A DNA stretch of 64,000 nt from Bombus terrestris (taxonomy: Eukaryota; Arthropoda; Insecta; Hymenoptera; Apidae): assembly GCF_910591885.1 (NCBI RefSeq), contig NW_025963591.1:372001-436000 (forward strand), given 5' to 3'. Positions 26,840-40,719 of this stretch are shown one piece after another; position 1 is the stretch's first letter; each line of letters opens with the position of its first letter. A model generated the notes under the pieces. It saw nothing but the letters and a program-made list of their open reading frames with translations. It did no database searches and was not told the DNA's origin. Both the position numbers and the translations under genes were made by a program.

Positions 26840-28509
26840 AACGTGGGACAACGTGGGACAACGTGGGACAAGGTGGGACAACGTGGGACACCGTTGGACA
26901 TCGTTGGACAACGTGGGACAACGTGGGACAACGTGGGACAACGTGGGACACCGTTGGACACCGTGGGACACCGTTGGACACCGTTGGACATCGTTGGACA
27001 CCGTGGGACAACGTGGGACAACGTGGGACAACTTGGGACAACGTGGGACAACGTGGGACAACGTGGGACAACGTGGGACAACGTGGTACATCGTGGGACA
27101 ACGTGGGACAACGTGGGACAACGTGGGACAACGTGGGACAACGTGGGACACCGTTGGACAACGTGGGACACCGTTGGACATCGTTGGACACCGTGGGACA
27201 ACGTGGGACAACGTGGGACAACGTGGGACACCGTTGGACACCGTGGGACACCGTTGGACAACGTGGGACAACGTCGGACAACGTGGGACAACGTGGGACA
27301 ACGTGGGACAACGTGGGACAACGTGGGACAACGTGGGACAACGTGGGACACCGTTGGACACCGTGGGACACCGTTGGACAACGTGGGACAACGTGGGACA
27401 ACGTGGGACAACGTGGGACAACGTGGGACACCGTTGGACACCGTGGGACACCGTTGGACACCGTTGGACAACGTGGGACAACGTGGGACAACGTGGGACA
27501 CCGTTGGACATCGTTGGACATCGTCGGACACCGTTGGACATCGTTGGACATCGTTGGACAACGTGGGACAACGTGGGACAACGTGGGACAACGTGGGACA
27601 ACGTGGGACAACGTGGGACACCGTTGGACACCGTTGGACATCGTTGGACATCGTGGGACACCGTTGGACATCGTTGGACACCGTTGGACATCGTTGGACA
27701 CCGTGGGACAACGTGGGACAACGTGGGACAACGTGGGACAACGTGGGACACCGTTGGACATCGTTGGACATCGTCGGACACCGTTGGACATCGTTGGATA
27801 TCGTTGGACATCGTTGGACATCGTTGGACACCGTTGGACACCGTTGGACACCGTTGGACATCGTTGGACACCGTTGGACATCGTTGGACACCGTTGGACA
27901 TCGTTGGACATCGTTGGACATCGTGGGACACCGTTGGACATCGTTGGACATCGTTGGACACCGTTGGACATCGTTGGACATCGTTGGACATCGTGGGACA
28001 CCGTTGGACATCGTTGGACATCGTTGGACACCGTTGGACACCGTTGGACACCGTTGGACACCGTTGGACACCGTGGGACAACGTGGGACAACGTGGGACA
28101 ACGTGGGAAACCATGGAACAACGTGGGACAACGTGGGACAACGTGGGACAACGTGGGACAACGTGGGACACCGTTGGACATCGTTGGACACCGTGGGACA
28201 ACGTGGGACAACGTGGGACACCGTTGGACACCGTTGGACATCGTTGGATATCGTTGGACACCGTTGGATACCGTTGGACACCGTTGGACACCGTGGGACA
28301 ACGTGGGACAACGTGGGACAACGTGGGACAACGTGGGACAACGTGGGACAACGTGGGACAACGTGGGACAACGTGGGACAACGTGGGACAACGTGGGACA
28401 ACGTGGGACAACGTGGGACATCGTGGGACAACGTGGGACAACGTGGGACAACGTGGGACACCGTTGGACAACGTGGGACACCGTTGGACATCGTTGGACA
28501 CCGTTGGAC
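26840..28509. repeat. Mixed satellite before the 4-kb duplication
   Basis: A, B, C, D and E units with K at 28100, R/Y pairs, and private units such as aacgtggtac near 27080. The last B unit (28500) abuts the start of the 4,060-bp duplicated segment. No gene is visible. Confidence 0.87.
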
Positions 28510-28679
28510 ACCGTGGGACAACGTGGGACAACGTGGGACAACGTGGGACACCGTTGGACACCGTTGGACATCGTTGGACATCGTTGGACATCGTGGGACA
28601 CCGTTGGACATCGTTGGACATCGTTGGGCACCTTTGGACATCGTTGGACATCGTTGGACATCGTTGGACACCGTTGGAC

Positions 28680-28859
28680 ACTGTTGGACACCGTTGGACA
28701 CCGTTGGACATCGGTGGACATCGTGGGACACCGTTGGACACCGTTGGACATCGTTGGACACGGTTGGACACCGTGGGACAACGTGGGTCAACGTGGGACA
28801 ACGTGGGACAACGTGGGACAACGTGGGACAACGTGGGACAACGTGGGACACCGTTGAAC
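28680..28859. repeat. W cassette, copy 2
   Basis: actgttggac at 28680, acggttggac at 28760, aacgtgggtc at 28780 and H at 28850. It is preceded by the rare acctttggac at 28630. Confidence 0.9.
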
Positions 28860-30659
28860 ACCGTGGGACACCGTTGGACAACGTGGGACAACGTGGGACA
28901 ACGTGGGACAACGTGGGACAACGTGGAACAACGTGGGACAACGTGGGACACCGTTGGGCATCGTTGGACACCGTTGGACATCGTTGGACACCGTGGGACA
29001 ACGTGGGACACCGTTGGACATCGTTGGACATCGTTGGACACCGTTGGACATCGTTGGACATCGTTGGACATCGTTGGAAAACGTGGGACACCGTTGGACA
29101 CCGCTGGACATCGTTGGACACCGTGGGACAACGTGGGACAACGTGGGACAACGTGGGACAACGTGGAACAACGTGGGACAACGTGGGACACCGTTGGGCA
29201 TCGTTGGACACCGTTGGACATCGTTGGACACCGTGGGACAACGTGGGACACCGTTGGACATCGTTGGACATCGTTGGACACCGTTGGACATCGTTGGACA
29301 TCGTTGGACATCGTTGGACACCGTTGGACACCGTTGGACACCGTTGGACAAGTTTGGACATCGGTGGACATCGTGGGACACCGTTGGACACCGTTGGACA
29401 TCGTTGGACACCGTTGGACACCGTGGGACAACGTGGGACAACGTGGGACAACGTGGGACAACGTGGGACAACGTGGGACATCGTGGGACATCGTTGGACA
29501 TCGTCGGACACCGTTGGACATCGTTGGACACCGTTGGACAACGTGGGACAACGTGGGACAACGTGGGACAACGTGGGACAACGTGGGACAACGTGGGACA
29601 CCGTTGGACACCGTTGGACATCGTTGGACATCGTGGGACACCGTTGGACATCGTTGGACACCGTTGGACATCGTTGGACACCGTGGGACAACGTGGGACA
29701 ACGTGGGACAACGTGGGACAACGTGGGACACCGTTGGACATCGTTGGACATCGTCGGACACCGTTGGACATCGTTGGACATCGTTGGACATCGTTGGACA
29801 TCGTTGGACACCGTTGGACACCGTTGGACACCGTTGGACATCGTTGGACACCGTTGGACATCGTTGGACACCGTTGGACATCGTTGGACATCGTTGGACA
29901 TCGTGGGACACCGTTGGACATCGTTGGACATCGTTGGACACCGTTGGACATCGTTGGACATCGTTGGACATCGTGGGACACCGTTGGACATCGTTGGACA
30001 TCGTTGGACACCGTTGGACACCGTTGGACACCGTTGGACACCGTTGGACACCGTGGGACAACGTGGGACACCGTGGGACAACGTGGGAAACCATGGAACA
30101 ACGTGGGACAACGTGGGACAACGTGGGACAACGTGGGACAACGTGGGACACCGTTGGACATCGTTGGACACCGTGGGACAACGTGGGACAACGTGGGACA
30201 CCGTTGGACACCGTTGGACATCGTTGGACATCGTTGGACACCGTTGGATACCGTTGGACACCGTTGGACACCGTGGGACAACGTGGGACAACGTGGGACA
30301 ACGTGGGACAACGTGGGACAACGTGGGACAACGTGGGACAACGTGGGACAACGTGGGACAACGTGGGACAACGTGGGACAACGTGGGACAACGTGGGACA
30401 TCGTGGGACAACGTGGGACAACGTGGGACAACGTGGGACACCGTTGGACAACGTGGGACACCGTTGGACATCGTTGGACACCGTTGGACACCGTGGGACA
30501 ACGTGGGACAACGTGGGACAACGTGGGACACCGTTGGACACCGTTGGACATCGTTGGACATCGTTGGACATCGTGGGACACCGTTGGACATCGTTGGACA
30601 TCGTTGGGCACCGTTGGACATCGTTGGACATCGTTGGACATCGTTGGACACCGTTGGAC

Positions 30660-30839
30660 ACTGTTGGACACCGTTGGACACCGTTGGACATCGGTGGACA
30701 TCGTGGGACACCGTTGGACACCGTTGGACATCGTTGGACACGGTTGGACACCGTGGGACAACGTGGGTCAACGTGGGACAACGTTGGACAACGTGGGACA
30801 ACGTGGGACAACGTGGGACAACGTGGGACACCGTTGAAC
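30660..30839. repeat. W cassette, copy 3
   Basis: actgttggac at 30660 and H at 30830. A private aacgttggac sits just after the aacgtgggtc unit, at 30780; the duplicate at 34840 has the normal A unit. Confidence 0.9.
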
Positions 30840-32739
30840 ACCGTGGGACACCGTTGGACAACGTGGGACAACGTGGGACAACGTGGGACAACGTGGGACA
30901 ACGTGGAACAACGTGGGACAACGTGGGACACCGTTGGGCATCGTTGGACACCGTTGGACATCGTTGGACACCGTGGGACAACGTGGGACACCGTTGGACA
31001 TCGTTGGACATCGTTGGACACCGTTGGACATCGTTGGACATCGTTGGACATCGTTGGACAACGTGGGACACCGTTGGACACCGCTGGACATCGTTGGACA
31101 CCGTGGGACAACGTGGGACAACGTGGAACAACGTGGGACAACGTGGGACATCGTGGGACAACGTGGGACAACGTGGGACAACGTGGGACACCGTTGGACA
31201 ACGTGGGACACCGTTGGACATCGTTGGACACCGTGGGACAACGTGGGACAACGTGGGACAACGTGGGACACCGTTGGACACCGTTGGACATCGTTGGACA
31301 TCGTTGGACATCGTGGGACACCGTTGGACATCGTTGGACATCGTTGGACACCGTTGGACATCGTTGGACACCGTTGGACATCGTTGGACATCGTTGGACA
31401 TCGTGGGACACCGTTGGACATCGTTGGACATCGTTGGACACCGTTGGACATCGTTGGACATCGTTGGACATCGTTGGACATCGTTGGACACCGTTGGACA
31501 CCGTTGGACACCGTTGGACATCGTTGGACACCGTTGGACATCGTTGGACACCGTGGGACAACGTGGGACAACGTGGGACAACGTGGGAAACCATGGAACA
31601 ACGTGGGACAACGTGGGACGACGTGGGACAACGTGGGACAACGTGGGACACCGTTGGACATCGTTGGACAACGTGGGACAACGTGGGACAACGTGGGACA
31701 ACGTGGGACAACGTGCGACAACGTGGGACACCGTTGGACACCGTGGGACACCGTTGGACACCGTTGGACATCGTTGGACACCGTGGGACAACGTGGGACA
31801 ACGTGGGACAACGTGGGACAACGTGGGACAACGTGGGACAACGTGGGACATCGTGGGACAACGTGGGACAACGTGGGACAACGTGGGACACCGTTGGACA
31901 CCGTTGGACATCGTTGGACACCGTTGGACACCGTGGGACAACGTGGGACACCGTTGGACACCGTGGGACACCGTTGGACACCGTTGGACATCGTTGGACA
32001 CCGTGGGACAACGTGGGACAACGTGGGACAACGTGGGAAACCATGGAACAACGTGGGACAACGTGGGACAACGTGGGACAACGTGGGACAACGTGGGACA
32101 CCGTTGGACATCGTTGGACATCGTTGGACAACGTGGGACATCGTGGGACAACGTGGGACAACGTGGGACAACGTGGGACAACGTGGGACACCGTTGGACA
32201 CCGTTGGACAACGTGGGACAACGTGGGACACCGTTGGACATCGTTGGACACCGTGGGACAACGTGGGACACCGTTGGACACCGTTGGACATCGTTGGACA
32301 CCGTTGGACACCGTGGGACAACGTGGGACAACGTGGGACAACGTGGGACAACGTGGGACAACGTGGGACAACGTGGGACAACGTGGGACAACGTGGGACA
32401 ACGTGGGACAACGTGGGACACCGTTGGACACCGCTGGACATCGTTGGACACCGTGGGACAACGTGGGACAACGTGGGACAACGTGGGACAACGTGGGACA
32501 ACGTGGGACAACGTGGGACACCGTTGGGCATCGTTGGACACCGTTGGACACCGTTGGACACCGTTGGACACCGTGGGACAACGTGGGACAACGTGGGACA
32601 ACGTGGGACACCGTTGGACACCGTTGGACATCGTTGGACATCGTTGGACATCGTGGGACACCGTTGGACATCGTTGGACATCGTTGGGCACCTTTGGACA
32701 TCGTTGGACATCGTTGGACATCGTTGGACACCGTTGGAC

Positions 32740-32919
32740 ACTGTTGGACACCGTTGGACACCGTTGGACATCGGTGGACATCGTGGGACACCGTTGGACA
32801 CCGTTGGACATCGTTGGACACGGTTGGACACCGTGGGACAACGTGGGTCAACGTGGGACAACGTGGGACAACGTGGGACAACGTGGGACAACGTGGGACA
32901 ACGTGGGACACCGTTGAAC
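32740..32919. repeat. W cassette, copy 4
   Basis: actgttggac at 32740 and H at 32910; duplicate of copy 2 at +4,060 bp, also preceded by acctttggac (32690). Confidence 0.9.
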
Positions 32920-34719
32920 ACCGTGGGACACCGTTGGACAACGTGGGACAACGTGGGACAACGTGGGACAACGTGGGACAACGTGGAACAACGTGGGACA
33001 ACGTGGGACACCGTTGGGCATCGTTGGACACCGTTGGACATCGTTGGACACCGTGGGACAACGTGGGACACCGTTGGACATCGTTGGACATCGTTGGACA
33101 CCGTTGGACATCGTTGGACATCGTTGGACATCGTTGGAAAACGTGGGACACCGTTGGACACCGCTGGACATCGTTGGACACCGTGGGACAACGTGGGACA
33201 ACGTGGGACAACGTGGGACAACGTGGAACAACGTGGGACAACGTGGGACACCGTTGGGCATCGTTGGACACCGTTGGACATCGTTGGACACCGTGGGACA
33301 ACGTGGGACACCGTTGGACATCGTTGGACATCGTTGGACACCGTTGGACATCGTTGGACATCGTTGGACATCGTTGGACACCGTTGGACACCGTTGGACA
33401 CCGTTGGACAAGTTTGGACATCGGTGGACATCGTGGGACACCGTTGGACACCGTTGGACATCGTTGGACACCGTTGGACACCGTGGGACAACGTGGGACA
33501 ACGTGGGACAACGTGGGACAACGTGGGACAACGTGGGACATCGTGGGACATCGTTGGACATCGTCGGACACCGTTGGACATCGTTGGACATCGTTGGACA
33601 ACGTGGGACAACGTGGGACAACGTGGGACAACGTGGGACAACGTGGGACATCGTGGGACACCGTTGGACACCGTTGGACATCGTTGGACATCGTGGGACA
33701 CCGTTGGACATCGTTGGACACCGTTGGACATCGTTGGACACCGTGGGACAACGTGGGACAACGTGGGACAACGTGGGACAACGTGGGACACCGTTGGACA
33801 TCGTTGGACATCGTCGGACACCGTTGGACATCGTTGGATATCGTTGGACATCGTTGGACATCGTTGGACACCGTTGGACACCGTTGGACACCGTTGGACA
33901 CCGTTGGACACCGTTGGACATCGTTGGACACCGTTGGACATCGTTGGACATCGTTGGACATCGTGGGACACCGTTGGACATCGTTGGACATCGTTGGACA
34001 CCGTTGGACATCGTTGGACATCGTTGGACATCGTGGGACACCGTTGGACATCGTTGGACATCGTTGGACACCGTTGGACACCGTTGGACACCGTTGGACA
34101 CCGTTGGACACCGTGGGACAACGTGGGACAACGTGGGACAACGTGGGAAACCATGGAACAACGTGGGACAACGTGGGACAACGTGGGACAACGTGGGACA
34201 ACGTGGGACACCGTTGGACATCGTTGGACACCGTGGGACAACGTGGGACAACGTGGGACACCGTTGGACACCGTTGGACATCGTTGGACATCGTTGGACA
34301 CCGTTGGATACCGTTGGACACCGTTGGACACCGTGGGACAACGTGGGACAACGTGGGACAACGTGGGACAACGTGGGACAACGTGGGACAACGTGGGACA
34401 ACGTGGGACAACGTGGGACAACGTGGGACAACGTGGGACAACGTGGGACAACGTGGGACATCGTGGGACAACGTGGGACAACGTGGGACAACGTGGGACA
34501 CCGTTGGACAACGTGGGACACCGTTGGACATCGTTGGACACCGTTGGACACCGTGGGACAACGTGGGACAACGTGGGACAACGTGGGACACCGTTGGACA
34601 CCGTTGGACATCGTTGGACATCGTTGGACATCGTGGGACACCGTTGGACATCGTTGGACATCGTTGGGCACCGTTGGACATCGTTGGACATCGTTGGACA
34701 TCGTTGGACACCGTTGGAC

Positions 34720-34899
34720 ACTGTTGGACACCGTTGGACACCGTTGGACATCGGTGGACATCGTGGGACACCGTTGGACACCGTTGGACATCGTTGGACA
34801 CGGTTGGACACCGTGGGACAACGTGGGTCAACGTGGGACAACGTGGGACAACGTGGGACAACGTGGGACAACGTGGGACAACGTGGGACACCGTTGAAC
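34720..34899. repeat. W cassette, copy 5
   Basis: actgttggac at 34720 and H at 34890; duplicate of copy 3 at +4,060 bp. Confidence 0.9.
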
Positions 34900-36629
34900 A
34901 CCGTGGGACACCGTTGGACAACGTGGGACAACGTGGGACAACGTGGGACAACGTGGGACAACGTGGAACAACGTGGGACAACGTGGGACACCGTTGGGCA
35001 TCGTTGGACACCGTTGGACATCGTTGGACACCGTGGGACAACGTGGGACACCGTTGGACATCGTTGGACATCGTTGGACACCGTTGGACATCGTTGGACA
35101 TCGTTGGACATCGTTGGACAACGTGGGACACCGTTGGACACCGCTGGACATCGTTGGACACCGTGGGACAACGTGGGACAACGTGGAACAACGTGGGACA
35201 ACGTGGGACATCGTGGGACAACGTGGGACAACGTGGGACAACGTGGGACACCGTTGGACAACGTGGGACACCGTTGGACATCGTTGGACACCGTGGGACA
35301 ACGTGGGACAACGTGGGACAACGTGGGACACCGTTGGACACCGTTGGACATCGTTGGACATCGTTGGACATCGTGGGACACCGTTGGACATCGTTGGACA
35401 TCGTTGGACACCGTTGGACATCGTTGGACACCGTTGGACATCGTTGGACATCGTTGGACATCGTGGGACACCGTTGGACATCGTTGGACATCGTTGGACA
35501 CCGTTGGACATCGTTGGACATCGTTGGACATCGTTGGACATCGTTGGACACCGTTGGACACCGTTGGACACCGTTGGACATCGTTGGACACCGTTGGACA
35601 TCGTTGGACACCGTGGGACAACGTGGGACAACGTGGGACAACGTGGGAAACCATGGAACAACGTGGGACAACGTGGGACAACGTGGGACAACGTGGGACA
35701 ACGTGGGACACCGTTGGACATCGTTGGACAACGTGGGACAACGTGGGACAACGTGGGACAACGTGGGACAACGTGCGACAACGTGGGACACCGTTGGACA
35801 CCGTGGGACACCGTTGGACACCGTTGGACATCGTTGGACACCGTGGGACAACGTGGGACAACGTGGGACAACGTGGGACAACGTGGGACAACGTGGGACA
35901 ACGTGGGACATCGTGGGACAACGTGGGACAACGTGGGACAACGTGGGACACCGTTGGACACCGTTGGACATCGTTGGACACCGTTGGACACCGTGGGACA
36001 ACGTGGGACACCGTTGGACACCGTGGGACACCGTTGGACACCGTTGGACATCGTTGGACACCGTGGGACAACGTGGGACAACGTGGGACAACGTGGGAAA
36101 CCATGGAACAACGTGGGACAACGTGGGACAACGTGGGACAACGTGGGACAACGTGGGACACCGTTGGACATCGTTGGACATCGTTGGACAACGTGGGACA
36201 TCGTGGGACAACGTGGGACAACGTGGGACAACGTGGGACAACGTGGGACACCGTTGGACACCGTTGGACAACGTGGGACAACGTGGGACACCGTTGGACA
36301 TCGTTGGACACCGTGGGACAACGTGGGACACCGTTGGACACCGTTGGACATCGTTGGACACCGTTGGACACCGTGGGACAACGTGGGACAACGTGGGACA
36401 ACGTGGGACAACGTGGGACAACGTGGGACAACGTGGGACAACGTGGGACAACGTGGGACAACGTGGGACAACGTGGGACACCGTTGGACACCGCTGGACA
36501 TCGTTGGACACCGTGGGACAACGTGGGACAACGTGGGACAACGTGGGACAACGTGGGACAACGTGGGACAACGTGGGACACCGTTGGGCATCGTTGGACA
36601 CCGTTGGACACCGTTGGACACCGTTGGAC

Positions 36630-39600
36630 ACCGTTGGACATCGGTGGACATCGTGGGACACCGTTGGACACCGTTGGACATCGTTGGACACCGTTGGACA
36701 CCGTGGGACAACGTGGGACAACGTGGGACAACGTGGGACAACGTGGGACAACGTGGGACAACGTGGGACAACGTGGGACAACGTGGGACAACGTGGGACA
36801 ACGTGGGACACCGTTGGACATCGTTGGACACCGTGGGACAACGTGGGACAACGTGGGACAACGTCGGACAACGTGGGACACCGTTGGACACCGTTGGACA
36901 TCGTTGGACACCGTTGGACACCGTGGGACAACGTGGGACAACGTGGGACAACGTGGGACAACGTGGGACAACGTGGGACAACGTGGGACAACGTGGGACA
37001 ACGTGGGACAACGTAGGACAACGTGGGACAACGTGGGACACCGTTGGACATCGTTGGACAACGTGGGACATCGTGGGACAACGTCGGACAACGTGGGACA
37101 ACGTGGGACAACGTGGGACACCGTTGGACACCGTTGGACAACGTGGGACAACGTGGGACACCGTTGGACATCGTTGGACACCGTGGGACAACGTGGGACA
37201 ACGTGGGACAACGTGGGACATCGTGGGACAACGTGGGACAACGTGGGACAACGTGGGACACCGTTGGACACCGTGGGACAACGTGGGACACCGTTGGACA
37301 CCGTGGGACACCGTTGGACACCGTTGGACATCGTTGGACACCGTGGGACAACGTGGGACAACGTGGGACAACGTGGGAAACCATGGAACAACGTGGGACA
37401 ACGTGGGACAACGTGGGACAACGTGGGACAACGTGGGACACCGTTGGACATCGTTGGACAACGTGGGACAACGTGGGACAACGTGGGACAACGTGGGACA
37501 ACGTGGAACAACGTGGGACACCGTTGGACACCGTGGGACACCGTTGGACACCGTTGGACATCGTTGGACACCGTGGGACAACGTGGGACAACGTGGGACA
37601 ACGTGGGACAACGTGGGACAACGTGGGACAACGTGGGACATCGTGGGACAACGTGGGACAACGTGGGACAACGTGGGACACCGTTGGACACCGTTGGACA
37701 TCGTTGGACACCGTTGGACACCGTGGGACAACGTGGGACACCGTTGGACACCGTGGGACACCGTTGGACACCGTTGGACATCGTTGGACACCGTGGGACA
37801 ACGTGGGACAACGTGGGACAACGTGGGACAACGTGGGACAACGTGGGACAACGTGGGACACCGTGGGACAACGTGGGACAACGTGGGACAACGTGGGACA
37901 ACGTGGGACAACGTGGGACAACGTGGGACACCGTTGGGCATCGTTGGACACCGTGGGACAACGTGGGACAACGTGGGACAACGTGGGACAACGTGGGACA
38001 ACGTAGGACAACGTGGGACAACGTGGGACACCGTTGGACATCGTTGGACAACGTGGGACATCGTGGGACAACGTGGGACAACGTGGGACAACGTGGGACA
38101 CCGTGGGACACCGTGGGACACCGTTGGACACCGTGGGACACCGTTGGACACCGTTGGACACCGTGGGACACCGTTGGACACCGTTGGACATCGTTGGACA
38201 CCGTTGGACACCGTTGGACACCGGTGGACACCGTGGGACAACGTGGGACAACGTGGGACAACGTGGGACAACGTGGGACAACGTGGGACAACGTGGGACA
38301 ACGTGGGACAACGTGGGACAACGTGGGACAACGTGGGACAACGTGGGACAACGTGGGACCACGTGGGACAACGTGGGACAACGTGGGACAACGTGGGACA
38401 ACGTGGGACAACGTGGGACAACGTGGGACAACGTGGGACACCGTTGGGCATCGTTGGACACCGTGGGACAACGTGGGACAACGTGGGACAACGTGGGACA
38501 ACGTGGGACACCGTTGGGCATCGTTGGACACCGTGGGACAACGTGGGACAACGTGGGACAACGTGGGACAACGTGGGACACCGTTGGGCATCGTTGGACA
38601 CCGTGGGACAACGTGGGACAACGTGGGACAACGTGGGACAACGTGGGACAACGTGGGACAACGTGGGACAACGTGGGACAACGTGGGACACCGTTGGACA
38701 CCGTGGGACACCGTTGGACACCGTTGGACACCGTGGGACACCGTTGGACACCGTTGGACATCGTTGGACACCGTTGGACACCGTTGGACACCGGTGGACA
38801 CCGTGGGACAACGTGGGACAACGTGGGACAACGTGGGACAACGTGGGACAACGTGGGACAACGTGGGACAACGTGGGACAACGTGGGACAACGTGGGACA
38901 ACGTGGGACAACGTGGGACAACGTGGGACCACGTGGGACAACGTGGGACAACGTGGGACAACGTGGGACAACGTGGGACAACGTGGGACAACGTGGGACA
39001 ACGTGGGACACCGTTGGGCATCGTTGGACACCGTGGGACAACGTGGGACAACGTGGGACACCGTTGGGCATCGTTGGACACCGTGGGACAACGTGGGACA
39101 ACGTGGGACAACGTGGGACAACGTGGGACAACGTGGGACAACGTGGGACAACGTGGGACAACGTGGGACAACGTGGGACAACGTGGGACAACGTGGGACA
39201 ACGTGGGACAACGTGGGACACCGTTGGGCATCGTTGGACACCGTGGGACAACGTGGGACAACGTGGGACAACGTGGGACACCGTTGAACACCGTTGGACA
39301 TTGTTGGACATCGTTGGACATCGTGGGACACCGTTGGACATCGTTGGACATCGTTGGACACCGTTGGACATCGTTGGACACCGTGGGACAACGTGGGACA
39401 ACGTGGGACAACGTGGGACACCGTTGGACACCGTTGGACATCGTTGGACATCGTTGGACATCGTGGGACACCGTTGGACACCGCTGGACATCGTTGGACA
39501 CCGTGGGACAACGTGGGACAACGTGGGACAACGTGGGACAACGTGGGACAACGTGGGACAACGTGGGACACCGTTGGGCATCGTTGGACACCGTTGGACA

Positions 39601-40719
39601 CCGTTGGACACCGTTGGACACCGTTGGACATCGGTGGACATCGTGGGACACCGTTGGACACCGTTGGACATCGTTGGACACCGTTGGACACCGTGGGACA
39701 CCGTTGGACACCGTGGGACAACGTGGGACAACGTGGGACAACGTGGGACACCGCTGGACATCGTTGGACACCGTGGGACAACGTGGGACAACGTGGGACA
39801 ACGTGGGACAACGTGGGACAACGTGGGACAACGTGGGACACCGTTGGGCATCGTTGGACACCGTTGGACACCGTTGGACACCGTTGGACACCGTTGGACA
39901 TCGGTGGACATCGTGGGACACCGTTGGACACCGTTGGACACCGTTGGACATCGTTGGACACCGTTGGACACCGTGGGACAACGTGGGACAACGTGGGACA
40001 ACGTGGGACAACGTGGGACAACGTGGGACAACGTGGGACAACGTGGGACAACGTGGGACAACGTAGGACAACGTGGGACAACGTGGGACACCGTTGGACA
40101 TCGTTGGACAACGTGGGACATCGTGGGACAACGTCGGACAACGTGGGACAACGTGGGACAACGTGGGACACCGTTGGACACCGTTGGACAACGTGGGACA
40201 ACGTGGGACACCGTTGGACATCGTTGGACACCGTGGGACAACGTGGGACAACGTGGGACAACGTGGGACATCGTGGGACAACGTGGGACAACGTGGGACA
40301 ACGTGGGACACCGTTGGACACCGTTGGACATCGTTGGACACCGTTGGACACCGTGGGACAACGTGGGACACCGTTGGACACCGTGGGACACCGTTGGACA
40401 CCGTTGGACATCGTTGGACACCGTGGGACAACGTGGGACAACGTGGGACAACGTGGGAAACCATGGAACAACGTGGGACAACGTGGGACAACGTGGGACA
40501 ACGTGGGACAACGTGGGACACCGTTGGACATCGTTGGACAACGTGGGACAACGTGGGACAACGTGGGACAACGTGGGACAACGTGGGACAACGTGGGACA
40601 CCGTTGGACACCGTGGGACACCGTTGGACACCGTTGGACATCGTTGGACACCGTGGGACAACGTGGGACAACGTGGGACAACGTGGGACAACGTGGGACA
40701 ACGTGGGACAACGTGGGAC
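36630..40719. repeat. A-rich domain with T and V markers
   Basis: T at 37010, 38000 and 40060; K at 37370 and 40450; V at 38220 and 38790; X at 38360 and 38930; H at 39280. The H here lacks its K partner: after 39280 the order passes into accgctggac units (39480, 39750) and atcggtggac, so the H-K module is truncated. No gene is visible. Confidence 0.9.
38000..39289. repeat. T-V-X-V-X-H higher-order module (about 1.28 kb)
   Basis: T 38000, V 38220, X 38360, V 38790, X 38930 and H 39280. T-to-V is 220 bp against 200 bp in most copies, a gain of two units. Confidence 0.88.

Larger units (their letters stand above)
28510..32569. repeat. 4,060-bp tandem segmental duplication, copy 1
   Basis: This 406-unit segment is repeated immediately downstream. 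Landmarks shifted by exactly 4,060 bp include acctttggac 28630/32690, W cassettes 28680/32740 and 30660/34720, aagtttggac 29350/33410, and K 30080/34140, 31580/35640 and 32030/36090. I found seven single-base differences: units at 29530, 29590, 29770, 29840, 30070, 30780 and 31610. The junction lies within a B run at about 32560-32570, where the sequence returns to the order seen at 28510, as expected for unequal exchange in register. Confidence 0.9.
32570..36629. repeat. 4,060-bp tandem segmental duplication, copy 2
   Basis: Unit order matches copy 1 from the D unit at 32570 to the B group at about 36620. The array then continues with atcggtggac (36640), whereas copy 1 had jumped back to the start order. 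Divergence is about seven differences in 4,060 bp. Those I could place appear as changes private to one copy rather than clustered, which suggests a recent event. Confidence 0.9.
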
